Assembly (NCBI RefSeq): GCF_011742925.1
Contig: NZ_WAEL01000010.1
Coordinates: 62,001-126,000 of the forward strand
From: Fibrivirga algicola
GTDB lineage: Bacteria; Bacteroidota; Bacteroidia; Cytophagales; Spirosomataceae
DNA: 64,000 nucleotides
Direction: 5' to 3'
Under the pieces are notes generated by a model. The model was not told the origin of the DNA, did no database searches, and saw only the letters and a list, made by a program, of their open reading frames with translations. Every line of letters starts with the position of its first letter. Within the stretch, counting starts at the first letter, position 1. Shown here in pieces: positions 1 through 7,304 of the stretch. The position numbers and the translations under genes are program-made.

Positions 1-116
1 ACCTCGAAGGTGATACCTGTTGTGTGGTGGAACACAGAGTGCAGGCAATCGACAATCAACTGAGGGGTTTTGTAATTGACAATCAGGATAGACAGATCAG
101 GCGTGAGTTCGGGCAT
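1..116 (-). CDS. Family-2 glycosyltransferase, N-terminal fragment (runs off the window)
   Basis: Reading leftward from an ATG at 116 gives 38 codons with no stop up to the window edge. The translation begins MPELTPDLSILIVNYKTPQL, followed by I-V-D-C-L-H-S-V. The S-I-L-I-V-N-Y-K-T pattern followed by a leucine/cysteine helix is the first beta strand and nucleotide-binding start of GT2 (GT-A fold) glycosyltransferases, especially rhamnosyltransferase-like ones that add sugars to cell-surface glycans. The start fits a promoter 20 bases upstream (TACTTTTG at 136-143), which would leave a leader of roughly a dozen bases. The acceptor, donor and catalytic residues lie outside the window, so only the family can be named. 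Confidence 0.72.
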   Translation of the reverse strand, partial: MPELTPDLSILIVNYKTPQLIVDCLHSVFHHTTGITFE

Positions 117-135
117 TGGTCGCAAATGGAGAGGG

Positions 136-166
136 CAAAAGTAACGTCATCTGCCGGAAGCGTCAA
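136..166 (-). promoter_or_regulatory. Bacteroidota-type promoter for the glycosyltransferase
   Basis: On the minus strand TTG (166-164) is followed by exactly 20 bases and then TACTTTTG (143-136). This matches the known Bacteroidota primary sigma factor pattern, a TTG-containing -33 element and TAnnTTTG at -7. It is the only one of the TAnnTTTG sites reported here that also has a clear -33 element, and it points at the ATG at 116. Confidence 0.6.
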
Positions 167-186
167 GCCGGGTAGTAGCTTACTAG

Positions 187-227
187 CAACGAAGCCCCGC
201 TCAACTGGTGTGAACGGGGCTTCGTTG
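187..227 (-). terminator. Hairpin after lepA
   Basis: A perfect 13-bp stem (CAACGAAGCCCCG at 187-199 pairing with 215-227) with a 15-base loop lies 18 bases past the lepA stop codon. There is no T run on the lepA side, so intrinsic termination is inferred from position and stem strength only. Confidence 0.5.
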
Positions 228-244
228 GTACGCTGATGGATGGC

Positions 245-2032
245 TTAGTTGATCTTGAGAACCGCCATGAAGGCTTCCTGAGGGATTTCGACGTTACCCA
301 CCTGGCGCATCCGTTTCTTACCCTTCTTCTGCTTGTCGAGCAGTTTGCGTTTCCGGGAGATATCACCACCGTAACACTTGGCCAATACGTCTTTACGCAG
401 GGCGCTCAGTGTTTCGCGAGCAATAATTTTCTGCCCGATTGCCGCCTGAATGGCAATTTCGAACTGCTGACGGGGAATCAGCTCGCGCAGTTTTTCGCAC
501 AGCTTCCGGCCCCACTCGTATGATTTCGACCGGTGCACAATGGCCGACAACGCATCGACTTTATCGCCGTTGAGCATTACGTCGAGCTTCACCATGTCAG
601 ACTCCCGGTTGTCCATGAATTCATAGTCGAGGGAAGCGTAGCCACGCGAAATAGTCTTGAGCTTATCGAAGAAGTCGAACACAACCTCGGCCAAAGGCAT
701 CTCGAACTGAAGCTCCACCCGGTCGGCGGTGAGGTATACCTGGTTTTTCAGAATACTCCGCTTGTCCATACACAGGCTCATGATACCACCAACGTACTCA
801 GCTTTGGTAATGATCTGCGCCTTGATGAAAGGTTCTTCGATGTATTTGATCTGGTTGGGCTCGGGCATTTCGGCCGGTGCCGACACCTGGAACATCTCTT
901 CCTTGGTGTTCATCACCTCAAACCGCACCGATGGTACCGTGGTGATCACGGTCATGTCGAACTCGCGCTCGAGGCGTTCCTGCACGATCTCCATGTGCAG
1001 CATACCCAGGAAGCCGCAGCGGAAACCAAAGCCCAGGGCCGCCGATGTTTCGGGTTCCCACACCAGCGCGGCGTCGTTGAGCTGGAGCTTCTCCATGGCC
1101 TCACGCAGGTCTTCAAACTCACTGGTTTCAACGGGGTAAATACCCGCAAATACCATTGGTTTTACCTCCGAGAAACCCTGGATGGCTACTTCCGCTGGTT
1201 CGTCGAAGCTGGTGATGGTATCACCTACCTTTACTTCCTTAGCTACTTTGATACCCGAAATCAGGTACCCTACATCGCCGCACTCAATGGCATCTTTGGG
1301 CTCCTGCGTGAGGCGGAGCGTGCCAATCTCATCAGCAAAGTATTCTTTGCCGGTGTTCATGAACTTCACTTTCTGCCCTTTACGGATACGGCCGTCTTTT
1401 ACCCGGAAAATTACTTCGATACCCCGGTAGGAGTTGAAGTGCGAGTCGAAGATCAGGGCTTGCAGGGGGGCGTCGGGATTGCCTTTCGGGGGCGGAATCC
1501 GCTCAACGATGGCGGCCAAAATTTCGGGAACACCAATGCCTTCTTTGCCGGAAGCCGGGATGATGTCGTCGCGCTCACAGGCGAGCAGGTCCACCATTTC
1601 ATCTTTAATCTCTTCAGGACGCGCCCCGGGCAGGTCGATCTTGTTGAGCACCGGAATAATGACCAGGTCGTTGTTCAGGGCCAGGTACAGGTTCGAGATC
1701 GTCTGGGCTTCAGTTCCCTGCGAGGCATCGACCAGTAGCAGCGCGCCTTCACAGGCGGCAATAGACCGGGATACTTCGTAGCTGAAGTCAACGTGGCCGG
1801 GGGTATCAATCAGGTTCAGGGTGTATAACTCGCCATTATGGTAATAGTCCATCTGGATGGCGTGGCTCTTGATGGTGATGCCACGTTCCCGTTCCAGGTC
1901 CATGTTGTCGAGCAATTGTGCCTGCATATCTCGGGCACCGACAGTCTTGGTAAACTCCAGCAGGCGGTCGGCGAGGGTACTTTTGCCGTGGTCGATGTGG
2001 GCGATAATGCAGAAATTGCGAATATGTTTCAC
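245..2032 (-). CDS. lepA: Elongation factor 4 (LepA), ribosomal back-translocase GTPase
   Basis: A 595-residue translational GTPase, the normal length for LepA/EF4, which binds ribosomes and influences elongation and initiation. The start is a GTG at 2032: the frame continues 27 codons upstream to an ATG at 2113, but family members begin at the [18 protein letters not shown] segment found here at residues 2-19. G1 is [10 protein letters not shown]3 is DTPGHVDF and G4 is NKID, followed by domain II, the EF-G-like domains and the LepA-specific C-terminal domain with its basic stretch ([20 protein letters not shown]). It is transcribed alone, with a TACTTTTG element 38 bases upstream of the GTG and a hairpin downstream. 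Nothing in it looks degraded. Confidence 0.96.
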   Translation of the reverse strand: MKHIRNFCIIAHIDHGKSTLADRLLEFTKTVGARDMQAQLLDNMDLERERGITIKSHAIQMDYYHNGELYTLNLIDTPGHVDFSYEVSRSIAACEGALLLVDASQGTEAQTISNLYLALNNDLVIIPVLNKIDLPGARPEEIKDEMVDLLACERDDIIPASGKEGIGVPEILAAIVERIPPPKGNPDAPLQALIFDSHFNSYRGIEVIFRVKDGRIRKGQKVKFMNTGKEYFADEIGTLRLTQEPKDAIECGDVGYLISGIKVAKEVKVGDTITSFDEPAEVAIQGFSEVKPMVFAGIYPVETSEFEDLREAMEKLQLNDAALVWEPETSAALGFGFRCGFLGMLHMEIVQERLEREFDMTVITTVPSVRFEVMNTKEEMFQVSAPAEMPEPNQIKYIEEPFIKAQIITKAEYVGGIMSLCMDKRSILKNQVYLTADRVELQFEMPLAEVVFDFFDKLKTISRGYASLDYEFMDNRESDMVKLDVMLNGDKVDALSAIVHRSKSYEWGRKLCEKLRELIPRQQFEIAIQAAIGQKIIARETLSALRKDVLAKCYGGDISRKRKLLDKQKKGKKRMRQVGNVEIPQEAFMAVLKIN

Positions 2033-2069
2033 GTTGAAAAAACGGGGGTTGTGTCTTTCGATTAAACCA

Positions 2070-2077
2070 CAAAAGTA
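2070..2077 (-). promoter_or_regulatory. TACTTTTG -7 element upstream of lepA
   Basis: TACTTTTG on the minus strand at 2077-2070 matches the Bacteroidota -7 consensus TAnnTTTG. It would start transcription about 30 bases ahead of the GTG start. No convincing TTG is seen at the expected -33 distance. Its position also favours the GTG over the upstream in-frame ATG at 2113, which would lie upstream of the transcription start. Confidence 0.5.
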
Positions 2078-2179
2078 CGTAAAAAACTCTGGTAGCAGGT
2101 TGTTGCCTGTCAACAGGTAAGCGCGACTTTGCCGGGAGAGTTAAGTTGATTTGCCATTGGCTCTGAAAAGCGGTGAAGC

Positions 2180-2356
2180 GTATGTTCAGGAGACACAAAC
2201 ACGGATGTGGGCCATGAGGGATTCAGAACTGAACCGGATGGCTCCTGTTGGGTGGTGGCAGCTCTAAATGCAACACATGGAGGCGAACGACCGCCGGGAA
2301 CGTACCTGAACCGGCTGTACCGCTGGCTGGAACGAAATAGACTTTTTTTAGAATAA
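2180..2356 (+). other. Start-less open frame, possible coding remnant, in the 388-bp lepA/DUF1232 gap
   Basis: The gap between lepA and the next gene (2033-2420) holds no full gene. One frame stays open for 58 codons before TAA at 2354-2356 and ends G-T-Y-L-N-R-L-Y-R-W-L-E-R-N-R-L-F-L-E, which looks like the C-terminal helix of a protein. There is no ATG in frame; the only candidate start is an internal GTG. TGA at 2174-2176 closes it upstream. I do not recognise the sequence. It may be the tail of a decayed gene or chance. Confidence 0.2.
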
Positions 2357-2420
2357 ATCTGTTATACCCATGATCTGCGTAGGTATCGCAGACGCACTAA
2401 CCAAAACCAACTAGTTGTCG

Positions 2421-2864
2421 ATGGCAAAGCGTAGTTTGATTGCCCAGATTCTTTCGTCTATTTTCTTTCGTCGGTCAACGGCTCGCGCAGGCAGATATGC
2501 CCGTAATGGCCTGAGCATGTTAACGCTGATCAAAGAGGCACTGGGCAAAAGTGAGTCAGTGAAAGGAGAAGAAGGACTTGGTTTTCGCGAGAAAATCGGT
2601 CTATTGAGCCGCCTGGTGAAAGCCTATGTGGCGGGTGAGTACCGTCAGGTGCCTACCAAAACGCTGATTTCAACGCTGGCTGCGCTGATCTACTTTGTAT
2701 CGCCAATTGATTTTATTCCTGACGTGTTGCCCGTATTAGGTTTCGCCGATGATATTGCGCTGATGGTATGGGTCTTTAATTCGCTGAACACCGATCTGGA
2801 GAATTTCAAGGAGTGGGAGCGGCAGCGGGAGCGGACTACCGGCAAAGTTATTGACCTGAAGTAA
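2421..2864 (+). CDS. DUF1232 (YkvA-type) small membrane protein
   Basis: A 147-residue protein. The core A-L-I-Y-F-V-S-P-I-D-F-I-P-D-V-L-P-V-L-G (residues about 93-112) followed by F-A-D-D-I-A-L is the DUF1232 signature, found in YkvA-like proteins across bacteria whose biochemical role is not established. The segment is hydrophobic enough to sit in or on a membrane. An ATG at 2421 is preferred over an in-frame TTG two codons earlier. The N-terminus is basic (K-R-S, F-F-R-R-S). It precedes tatA by 99 bases, but tatA has its own promoter element, so the two need not be co-transcribed. Confidence 0.85.
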   Translation: MAKRSLIAQILSSIFFRRSTARAGRYARNGLSMLTLIKEALGKSESVKGEEGLGFREKIGLLSRLVKAYVAGEYRQVPTKTLISTLAALIYFVSPIDFIPDVLPVLGFADDIALMVWVFNSLNTDLENFKEWERQRERTTGKVIDLK

Positions 2865-2931
2865 GGGTATAACCCACCCGGTCAGTGTCTTTTTTAGCTT
2901 TAATTTAATGGCTTCTTGACGAGGCTTTCGT

Positions 2932-2939
2932 TACTTTTG
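2932..2939 (+). promoter_or_regulatory. TACTTTTG -7 element upstream of tatA
   Basis: TACTTTTG 24 bases upstream of the tatA ATG matches the Bacteroidota -7 consensus exactly. No clear TTG was found at the usual distance upstream. Confidence 0.5.
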
Positions 2940-2963
2940 CATACGTTCTAAACACGACATATT

Positions 2964-3164
2964 ATGATTACAGCATCCATTTTTGCGATTATGGGTCTGG
3001 GCGGTCAGGAGATGCTGCTCATTTTCTTAGCCCTGCTCCTATTCTTTGGCGCCAAAAAACTGCCTGAGCTGGCCCGTGGCCTTGGTAAAGGTATCCGTGA
3101 GTTCAAAGACGCCACCAAAGATGTTCGTGAGAACATCGAAGATGGTCTGAAAGACATTAAATAA
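2964..3164 (+). CDS. tatA: Sec-independent translocase subunit TatA
   Basis: A 66-residue TatA/Hcf106 protein: one N-terminal membrane helix (M-L-L-I-F-L-A-L-L-L-F), the F-G-A-K-K-L-P-E-L hinge typical of TatA, then an amphipathic helix (A-R-G-L-G-K-G-I-R-E-F-K-D) and a charged tail. TatA oligomers form the pore of the twin-arginine system that exports folded, cofactor-loaded proteins. TatC is not in the window. The gene is monocistronic, flanked by a -7 element and a strong terminator. Probable clients in this window are the Tat-signal proteins at 27.0-31.5 kb. Confidence 0.95.
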   Translation: MITASIFAIMGLGGQEMLLIFLALLLFFGAKKLPELARGLGKGIREFKDATKDVRENIEDGLKDIK

Positions 3165-3183
3165 GGGATTTCCCTCTGTATAC

Positions 3184-3228
3184 ACAGACAACCCGATGCC
3201 CGCAAGGCGTTGGGTTGTCTGTTTTTTT
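3184..3228 (+). terminator. Rho-independent terminator after tatA
   Basis: An 11-bp stem (3184-3194 with 3212-3222) enclosing a smaller GCC/GGC hairpin is followed by a run of seven T (3222-3228). It ends tatA transcription just before gatA and shows that the open frame upstream of the gatA ATG is not coding. Confidence 0.85.
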
Positions 3229-3251
3229 GTTTAGTGCCCCCTGTGCCGACT

Positions 3252-4721
3252 ATGATTCATCCCTACCGTTCGTTTGCCTCCGTACAGTCCGATCTTGCCA
3301 GTGGTGCCGTTACCTGTCGCCAACTGATCGAGCAATACCTAACCCGTATTGACGCCAATCAGCATCTCAACGCATTTACTGAAGTCTATCCCGAAGAAGC
3401 CCGCCAGCGCGCCGATGAACTGGATGCCCGCCGGGCTGATCCAGCGGCATCGGTAGGTCGGCTGCACGGGATGGTAATCGGTATCAAAGATGTGCTAAGC
3501 TACACCGGGCATGGTCTGCACGCAGGCAGCCGCATTCTCGACGGATTCGAAGCGCAGTTTACGGCAACGGCTGTTGACCGTTTACTCGCCGAAGATGCGA
3601 TTATCATCGGTCGACAGAATTGTGATGAATTTGCAATGGGTTCGTCAAACGAAAATTCAGCGTTTGGCCCGGTGCGTAACGCCGCCGACCCAGAGCGGGT
3701 GCCGGGTGGCAGTAGTGGCGGGTCGGCCGTGGCGGTGCAGGCGGGTTTATGCCTCGCCAGTATTGGCTCCGATACGGGCGGTTCGGTTCGGCAACCCGCC
3801 GCGTTTTGCGGCGTGGTGGGCCTCAAGCCAACCTATGGCCGGGTGAGTCGCTGGGGTCTGGTGGCCTATGCATCCTCGTTCGATTGCATTGGCCCCATTG
3901 CTAATACCCCAACCGATGCGGCGCTGCTGCTGGAGGTGATGGCTGGTCCCGATGCATTTGATAGCACGGTATCGTCGCAGCCCGTTGCTCCTTATGCTTC
4001 ACCCTATGAACGTGATCCGGCAACGCCCGCCCGCATTGCGTATCTGGTCGACGGGGTAGAGAGCGAAGGCGTTGCGCCGGCCATTCGCGAGGCGACCCAG
4101 CGGGCCATTGACCGGCTACGGGCGGCAGGCCACGTGGTAGAGCCTGTCTCGTTGTCGCTGCTCAAATACCTGCTACCTACTTATTATGTCCTGACTACCG
4201 CCGAGGCATCATCTAACCTGTCGCGGTTCGACGGGGTGCGGTATGGACACCGGGCTACCGAGGGTGTCACCGACCTGATTTCGATGTACAAGAAAAGCCG
4301 GACAGAAGGCTTTGGGCCCGAAGTGCGCAAGCGTATTTTGCTGGGTACGTTCGCCTTGAGCGCCAGCTACTATGACGCTTATTACACCAAAGCACAGCAG
4401 GTACGCAGGTTGGTACGCGACGAAACCGAGCGGGTTTTTGCCCAGTACGATTTCCTGATGATGCCAACAACACCGACTCCGGCCTTTATCTTAGGGGAAA
4501 AAAGCGACGGAAAGACCGAAACAGATCCGCTGGAGATGTACTTGGCCGACATTTTTACCGTTCAGGCTAATGTAACGGGTTACCCCGCCATCTCGATTCC
4601 AAACGGAGTTGATCCTAACGGGAACGGCCCCGCGCTGCCAATCGGATTACAGCTTATGGCGCCTCCTTTTCAGGAGCAGGCGTTGGTAACGATGGCAGAA
4701 GCTTATTTAAAATTGGTTTGA
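3252..4721 (+). CDS. gatA: Glutamyl-tRNA(Gln) amidotransferase subunit A
   Basis: A 489-residue amidase-signature enzyme. With GatB and GatC (not in the window) it converts Glu-tRNA(Gln), and where relevant Asp-tRNA(Asn), to the amidated form, supplying ammonia from glutamine. The Ser-cisSer-Lys triad is intact: K79 in G-I-K-D-V, S154 in P-G-G-S-S-G-G-S and S178 in D-T-G-G-S-V-R-Q-P, the same numbering as in characterised GatA proteins. That agreement also supports the ATG at 3252 rather than a start inside the tatA terminator (the frame is open from 3210). Genes for the partner subunits are evidently elsewhere, as is common in this phylum. Confidence 0.95.
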   Translation: MIHPYRSFASVQSDLASGAVTCRQLIEQYLTRIDANQHLNAFTEVYPEEARQRADELDARRADPAASVGRLHGMVIGIKDVLSYTGHGLHAGSRILDGFEAQFTATAVDRLLAEDAIIIGRQNCDEFAMGSSNENSAFGPVRNAADPERVPGGSSGGSAVAVQAGLCLASIGSDTGGSVRQPAAFCGVVGLKPTYGRVSRWGLVAYASSFDCIGPIANTPTDAALLLEVMAGPDAFDSTVSSQPVAPYASPYERDPATPARIAYLVDGVESEGVAPAIREATQRAIDRLRAAGHVVEPVSLSLLKYLLPTYYVLTTAEASSNLSRFDGVRYGHRATEGVTDLISMYKKSRTEGFGPEVRKRILLGTFALSASYYDAYYTKAQQVRRLVRDETERVFAQYDFLMMPTTPTPAFILGEKSDGKTETDPLEMYLADIFTVQANVTGYPAISIPNGVDPNGNGPALPIGLQLMAPPFQEQALVTMAEAYLKLV

Positions 4722-4734
4722 TGATTTTGGTTTG

Positions 4735-4807
4735 ATGTTTGTCGTGGCCCTGCTTGCCAACCAGTTCGTGATTTAGCAACGCAACCTCGACCCCAAACGA
4801 CAAACAT
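4735..4807. repeat. Long intergenic hairpin, copy A of a possible repeat family
   Basis: Outer arms of 11 bp (4735-4745 with 4797-4807) enclose about 50 bases with a weaker inner fold. The core at 4765-4786 matches 18 of 22 bases in the core of the hairpin at 49304-49389. It lies between gatA and the transglycosylase gene and could act as a terminator, a REP-like mobile repeat, or both. Confidence 0.45.
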
Positions 4808-4837
4808 TAAACCACCCCAAAACGTAACGAACATGCT

Positions 4838-6457
4838 ATGAGACTAGTTAACCTTCTGATTGCCGGTGGAACAAGCCTGATTCTGGTTTTTTCGCTATCG
4901 TCTGTTCAGGCTCAGGTAGCGAAGCCCACGCCAACGGTAACGTACCCCGCGGCAGCTAACCAGACAATGAATCTGGCCGTAGCCGACACGATGGTTGTTG
5001 ATACGTCCCTGCTTGTCGAGACAGTCCTGAATCTGCCGAGTGTGCCCGAAGCCGTCCTGCGCGAGCGACTGCCCCGGCTGCAACGCCAGATTCCGCTGCC
5101 GTACAACAAGGTCGTTCATAACTTCATCGACTACTTTGCCTACCGCAAGCCCAGCTACACACGGACAGTTATGGAGCGCATGCCGTTCTATTTTCCGCTG
5201 TACGAAAAGATGCTGGCCAAGCACAACATGCCCGATGAGCTGAAGTACCTCTCCATTGTGGAGTCGGCGCTAAACCCACGGGCTATGTCGCGGGTAGGGG
5301 CAGGGGGCCTCTGGCAGTTTATGCCCTACACCGGAAAAGATTTCAATCTGAACATCGATGATTATGTCGATGATCGGATGGACCCCAACAAAGCTACGGA
5401 AGCCGCCTGCCGGTATCTGAAAGATTTGCACCGCACCTTTGGCGATTGGGAATTAGCCTTGGCAGCGTATAACTGTGGCCCCGGCGCAGTGCGGCGGGCC
5501 ATGCGGCGCACGGGGGGAACCACCTTCTGGACATGTTACGACGGGTTGCCGAAAGAGACACGCTCGTATGTGCCGCAGTTCATTGCCATGACCTACATGA
5601 TGAACTACGGCAATGACCACGGTATCGTGGCCGAGCGTCCCGATTACCCGATCGCTTTCGATACGATTCAGATCAACTCGTACCTGAACCTGAAAACGTT
5701 CGCGAGCCTGAGCGGTGTTTCCTTCACCGATCTGCAGAAGCTGAATCCGTCGATCACCGCTGATCAACTGCCGGAATATACACGTAACCACATGCTCCGT
5801 ATTCCGAGCGAGCGACATAGCTACGTGCAGACGTACCGTAAAATTATCATGGATTCGGCCTCAAAAATGCCGATTATGATGGAGAACGTGCTGCTGGCGC
5901 ATAATGAGAACGTACCCAGCCTGCGCGACTCGGCCCCCGATTATACCGATTGGCATGTCGCCAGCCGTATTGCCGACAACGTACCCGTACCAGCTGCCAT
6001 CGTCACCGAAAACGACCGGCCCGAAGCGGATGATCTGGAGGCTGTAGTGATGCGTAAACCCCGTAAACTGACGCATACCGTTCGGCGGGGCGAAACACTG
6101 TCGGGCATTGCCGAGAAATATAACGTAGAGACCTACGACGTAAAGCAGTGGAACAAAATGCGATCGTCAACCTTGAAGCAGGGGCAGAAACTGACCATCC
6201 TGCGCGAGTCAGGCGAGACGCACTCGGAGCGGATGGCCCAGCAGGGAACGGAAGCATCGGACCGGAAAAGCGCGAAAAAAGCGGAGGTGCATGCCTCGCG
6301 TGAGCGGGTAAAAGCGAAGTACCATCGGGTGCAGCCCGGTGATACACTTTGGAACATCGCTCAGCGGTACGGTGGCATCTCGATCGACAAGCTGAAAAAA
6401 ATGAACCGTATCAAAGGCAACAGCGTCCATCCCGGACAGAAGCTAGTGGTAGGGTAA
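4838..6457 (+). CDS. MltD-like membrane-bound lytic transglycosylase with two LysM domains
   Basis: A 539-residue secreted enzyme that cleaves peptidoglycan strands between MurNAc and GlcNAc, forming 1,6-anhydroMurNAc ends. A Sec signal peptide (about residues 1-25, ending V-Q-A-Q) is followed by the SLT catalytic domain at about residues 125-250, with the catalytic glutamate in S-I-V-E-S-A-L-N-P, then G-L-W-Q-F-M-P and L-A-A-Y-N-C-G-P-G. Two LysM modules, at about 410-453 (T-V-R-R-G-E-T-L-S-G-I-A) and 493-538 (V-Q-P-G-D-T-L-W-N-I-A), would anchor it to glycan. The domain order matches E. coli MltD, but no lipobox cysteine is visible, so it is probably periplasmic rather than lipid-anchored. 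Only 34 bases separate it from ruvA, so the two are likely co-transcribed. Confidence 0.9.
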   Translation: MRLVNLLIAGGTSLILVFSLSSVQAQVAKPTPTVTYPAAANQTMNLAVADTMVVDTSLLVETVLNLPSVPEAVLRERLPRLQRQIPLPYNKVVHNFIDYFAYRKPSYTRTVMERMPFYFPLYEKMLAKHNMPDELKYLSIVESALNPRAMSRVGAGGLWQFMPYTGKDFNLNIDDYVDDRMDPNKATEAACRYLKDLHRTFGDWELALAAYNCGPGAVRRAMRRTGGTTFWTCYDGLPKETRSYVPQFIAMTYMMNYGNDHGIVAERPDYPIAFDTIQINSYLNLKTFASLSGVSFTDLQKLNPSITADQLPEYTRNHMLRIPSERHSYVQTYRKIIMDSASKMPIMMENVLLAHNENVPSLRDSAPDYTDWHVASRIADNVPVPAAIVTENDRPEADDLEAVVMRKPRKLTHTVRRGETLSGIAEKYNVETYDVKQWNKMRSSTLKQGQKLTILRESGETHSERMAQQGTEASDRKSAKKAEVHASRERVKAKYHRVQPGDTLWNIAQRYGGISIDKLKKMNRIKGNSVHPGQKLVVG

Positions 6458-6491
6458 AGCCAATAGACTTAGCACTTTTTTAGACTGACTT

Positions 6492-7079
6492 ATGATCGCC
6501 TACTTAGATGGCACCTTAGCGTACAAAGAAGCCTCGTATGCGATTATCGACATACAGGGACTCGGGTACGAAGTATTTATATCCCTGCAAACCTATTCGA
6601 CGCTGCCGGGTGGCGGGGCGCCGGTGAAGTTATTCATACACCACCACTTCCGGGAAGACAACCAGACACTGTTTGGCTTTGCTTCAGCCGACGAGAAATC
6701 CCTTTTCCGCGAGTTGATTGCGGTGTCGGGTGTTGGACCAAATACGGCGCTGGGTATGCTCTCGTCCTTATCCCCGCAGGATTTGCGACTGGCCATTATG
6801 AGCGAAAATGTGCGGGCGGTGCAGGCCATCAAAGGCATTGGCGCCAAAACGGCGCAGCGTATCATTCTGGAATTGAAAGACAAGATGAAAAAATCGGGGC
6901 TCCTTCCCGATACGCCCACGTACCGTCAGCAGGCGGGGAATCCCGTTCGCGAAGAGGCGTTAGCTGCCCTGGTGGCCCTTGGTTTCCCGCGCCCTTCGGC
7001 CGAAAAAAGCGTCGACGATATCCTGAATACAGACAGCAGCTTGTCTGTAGAGGATATTATTCGCAGGGCCCTCCGGTAA
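6492..7079 (+). CDS. ruvA: Holliday junction branch migration protein RuvA
   Basis: A 195-residue RuvA. Its tetramer holds the four-way junction for the RuvB motor during recombinational repair. The N-terminal OB-fold begins M-I-A-Y-L-D-G-T-L. The two helix-hairpin-helix motifs are visible (G-V-G-P-N-T-A-L and I-K-G-I-G-A-K-T-A-Q-R), and the C-terminal domain III that contacts RuvB (A-L-V-A-L-G-F) ends the protein. RuvA directly ahead of sprA is a conserved arrangement in Bacteroidota and helps place the organism. Confidence 0.95.
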   Translation: MIAYLDGTLAYKEASYAIIDIQGLGYEVFISLQTYSTLPGGGAPVKLFIHHHFREDNQTLFGFASADEKSLFRELIAVSGVGPNTALGMLSSLSPQDLRLAIMSENVRAVQAIKGIGAKTAQRIILELKDKMKKSGLLPDTPTYRQQAGNPVREEALAALVALGFPRPSAEKSVDDILNTDSSLSVEDIIRRALR

Positions 7080-7115
7080 TACCGATGAATAAGTAGCCGT
7101 TGTTGATAAGCCGTT

Positions 7116-7148
7116 CATACCCCTTCTTCGGATCGTAGTGGGGGTATG
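7116..7148. terminator. Hairpin after ruvA
   Basis: An 8-bp perfect stem (CATACCCC at 7116-7123 with 7141-7148), extendable by one wobble pair, lies 37 bases after the ruvA stop in the 225-bp gap before sprA. No T run follows, so termination is only a guess. No TAnnTTTG element was identified in the rest of the gap. Confidence 0.35.
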
Positions 7149-7304
7149 CTGCTTATGGATAGCTGATATTTGTCCGTACGTAATACGATTGGCCCGGTTT
7201 TAGCCGTTGTGTTAACGTCCTGAATTGTCGGGTTGTTTATTTTTTTGATCTTACACCAGTATATGGTGAAGTGATACGCCAATCGAACCTCTTTTATCTG
7301 CTCA

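Noticed and set aside
24-236. A 70-codon plus-strand frame at the left edge
   Set aside because: The opposite strand carries a glycosyltransferase start with its promoter, and the frame runs through the lepA terminator hairpin.
533-1738. A 401-codon open frame on the plus strand opposite lepA
   Set aside because: It is antisense to a fully conserved lepA and its translation has no domain pattern; GC-rich codons on one strand often leave the opposite strand open.
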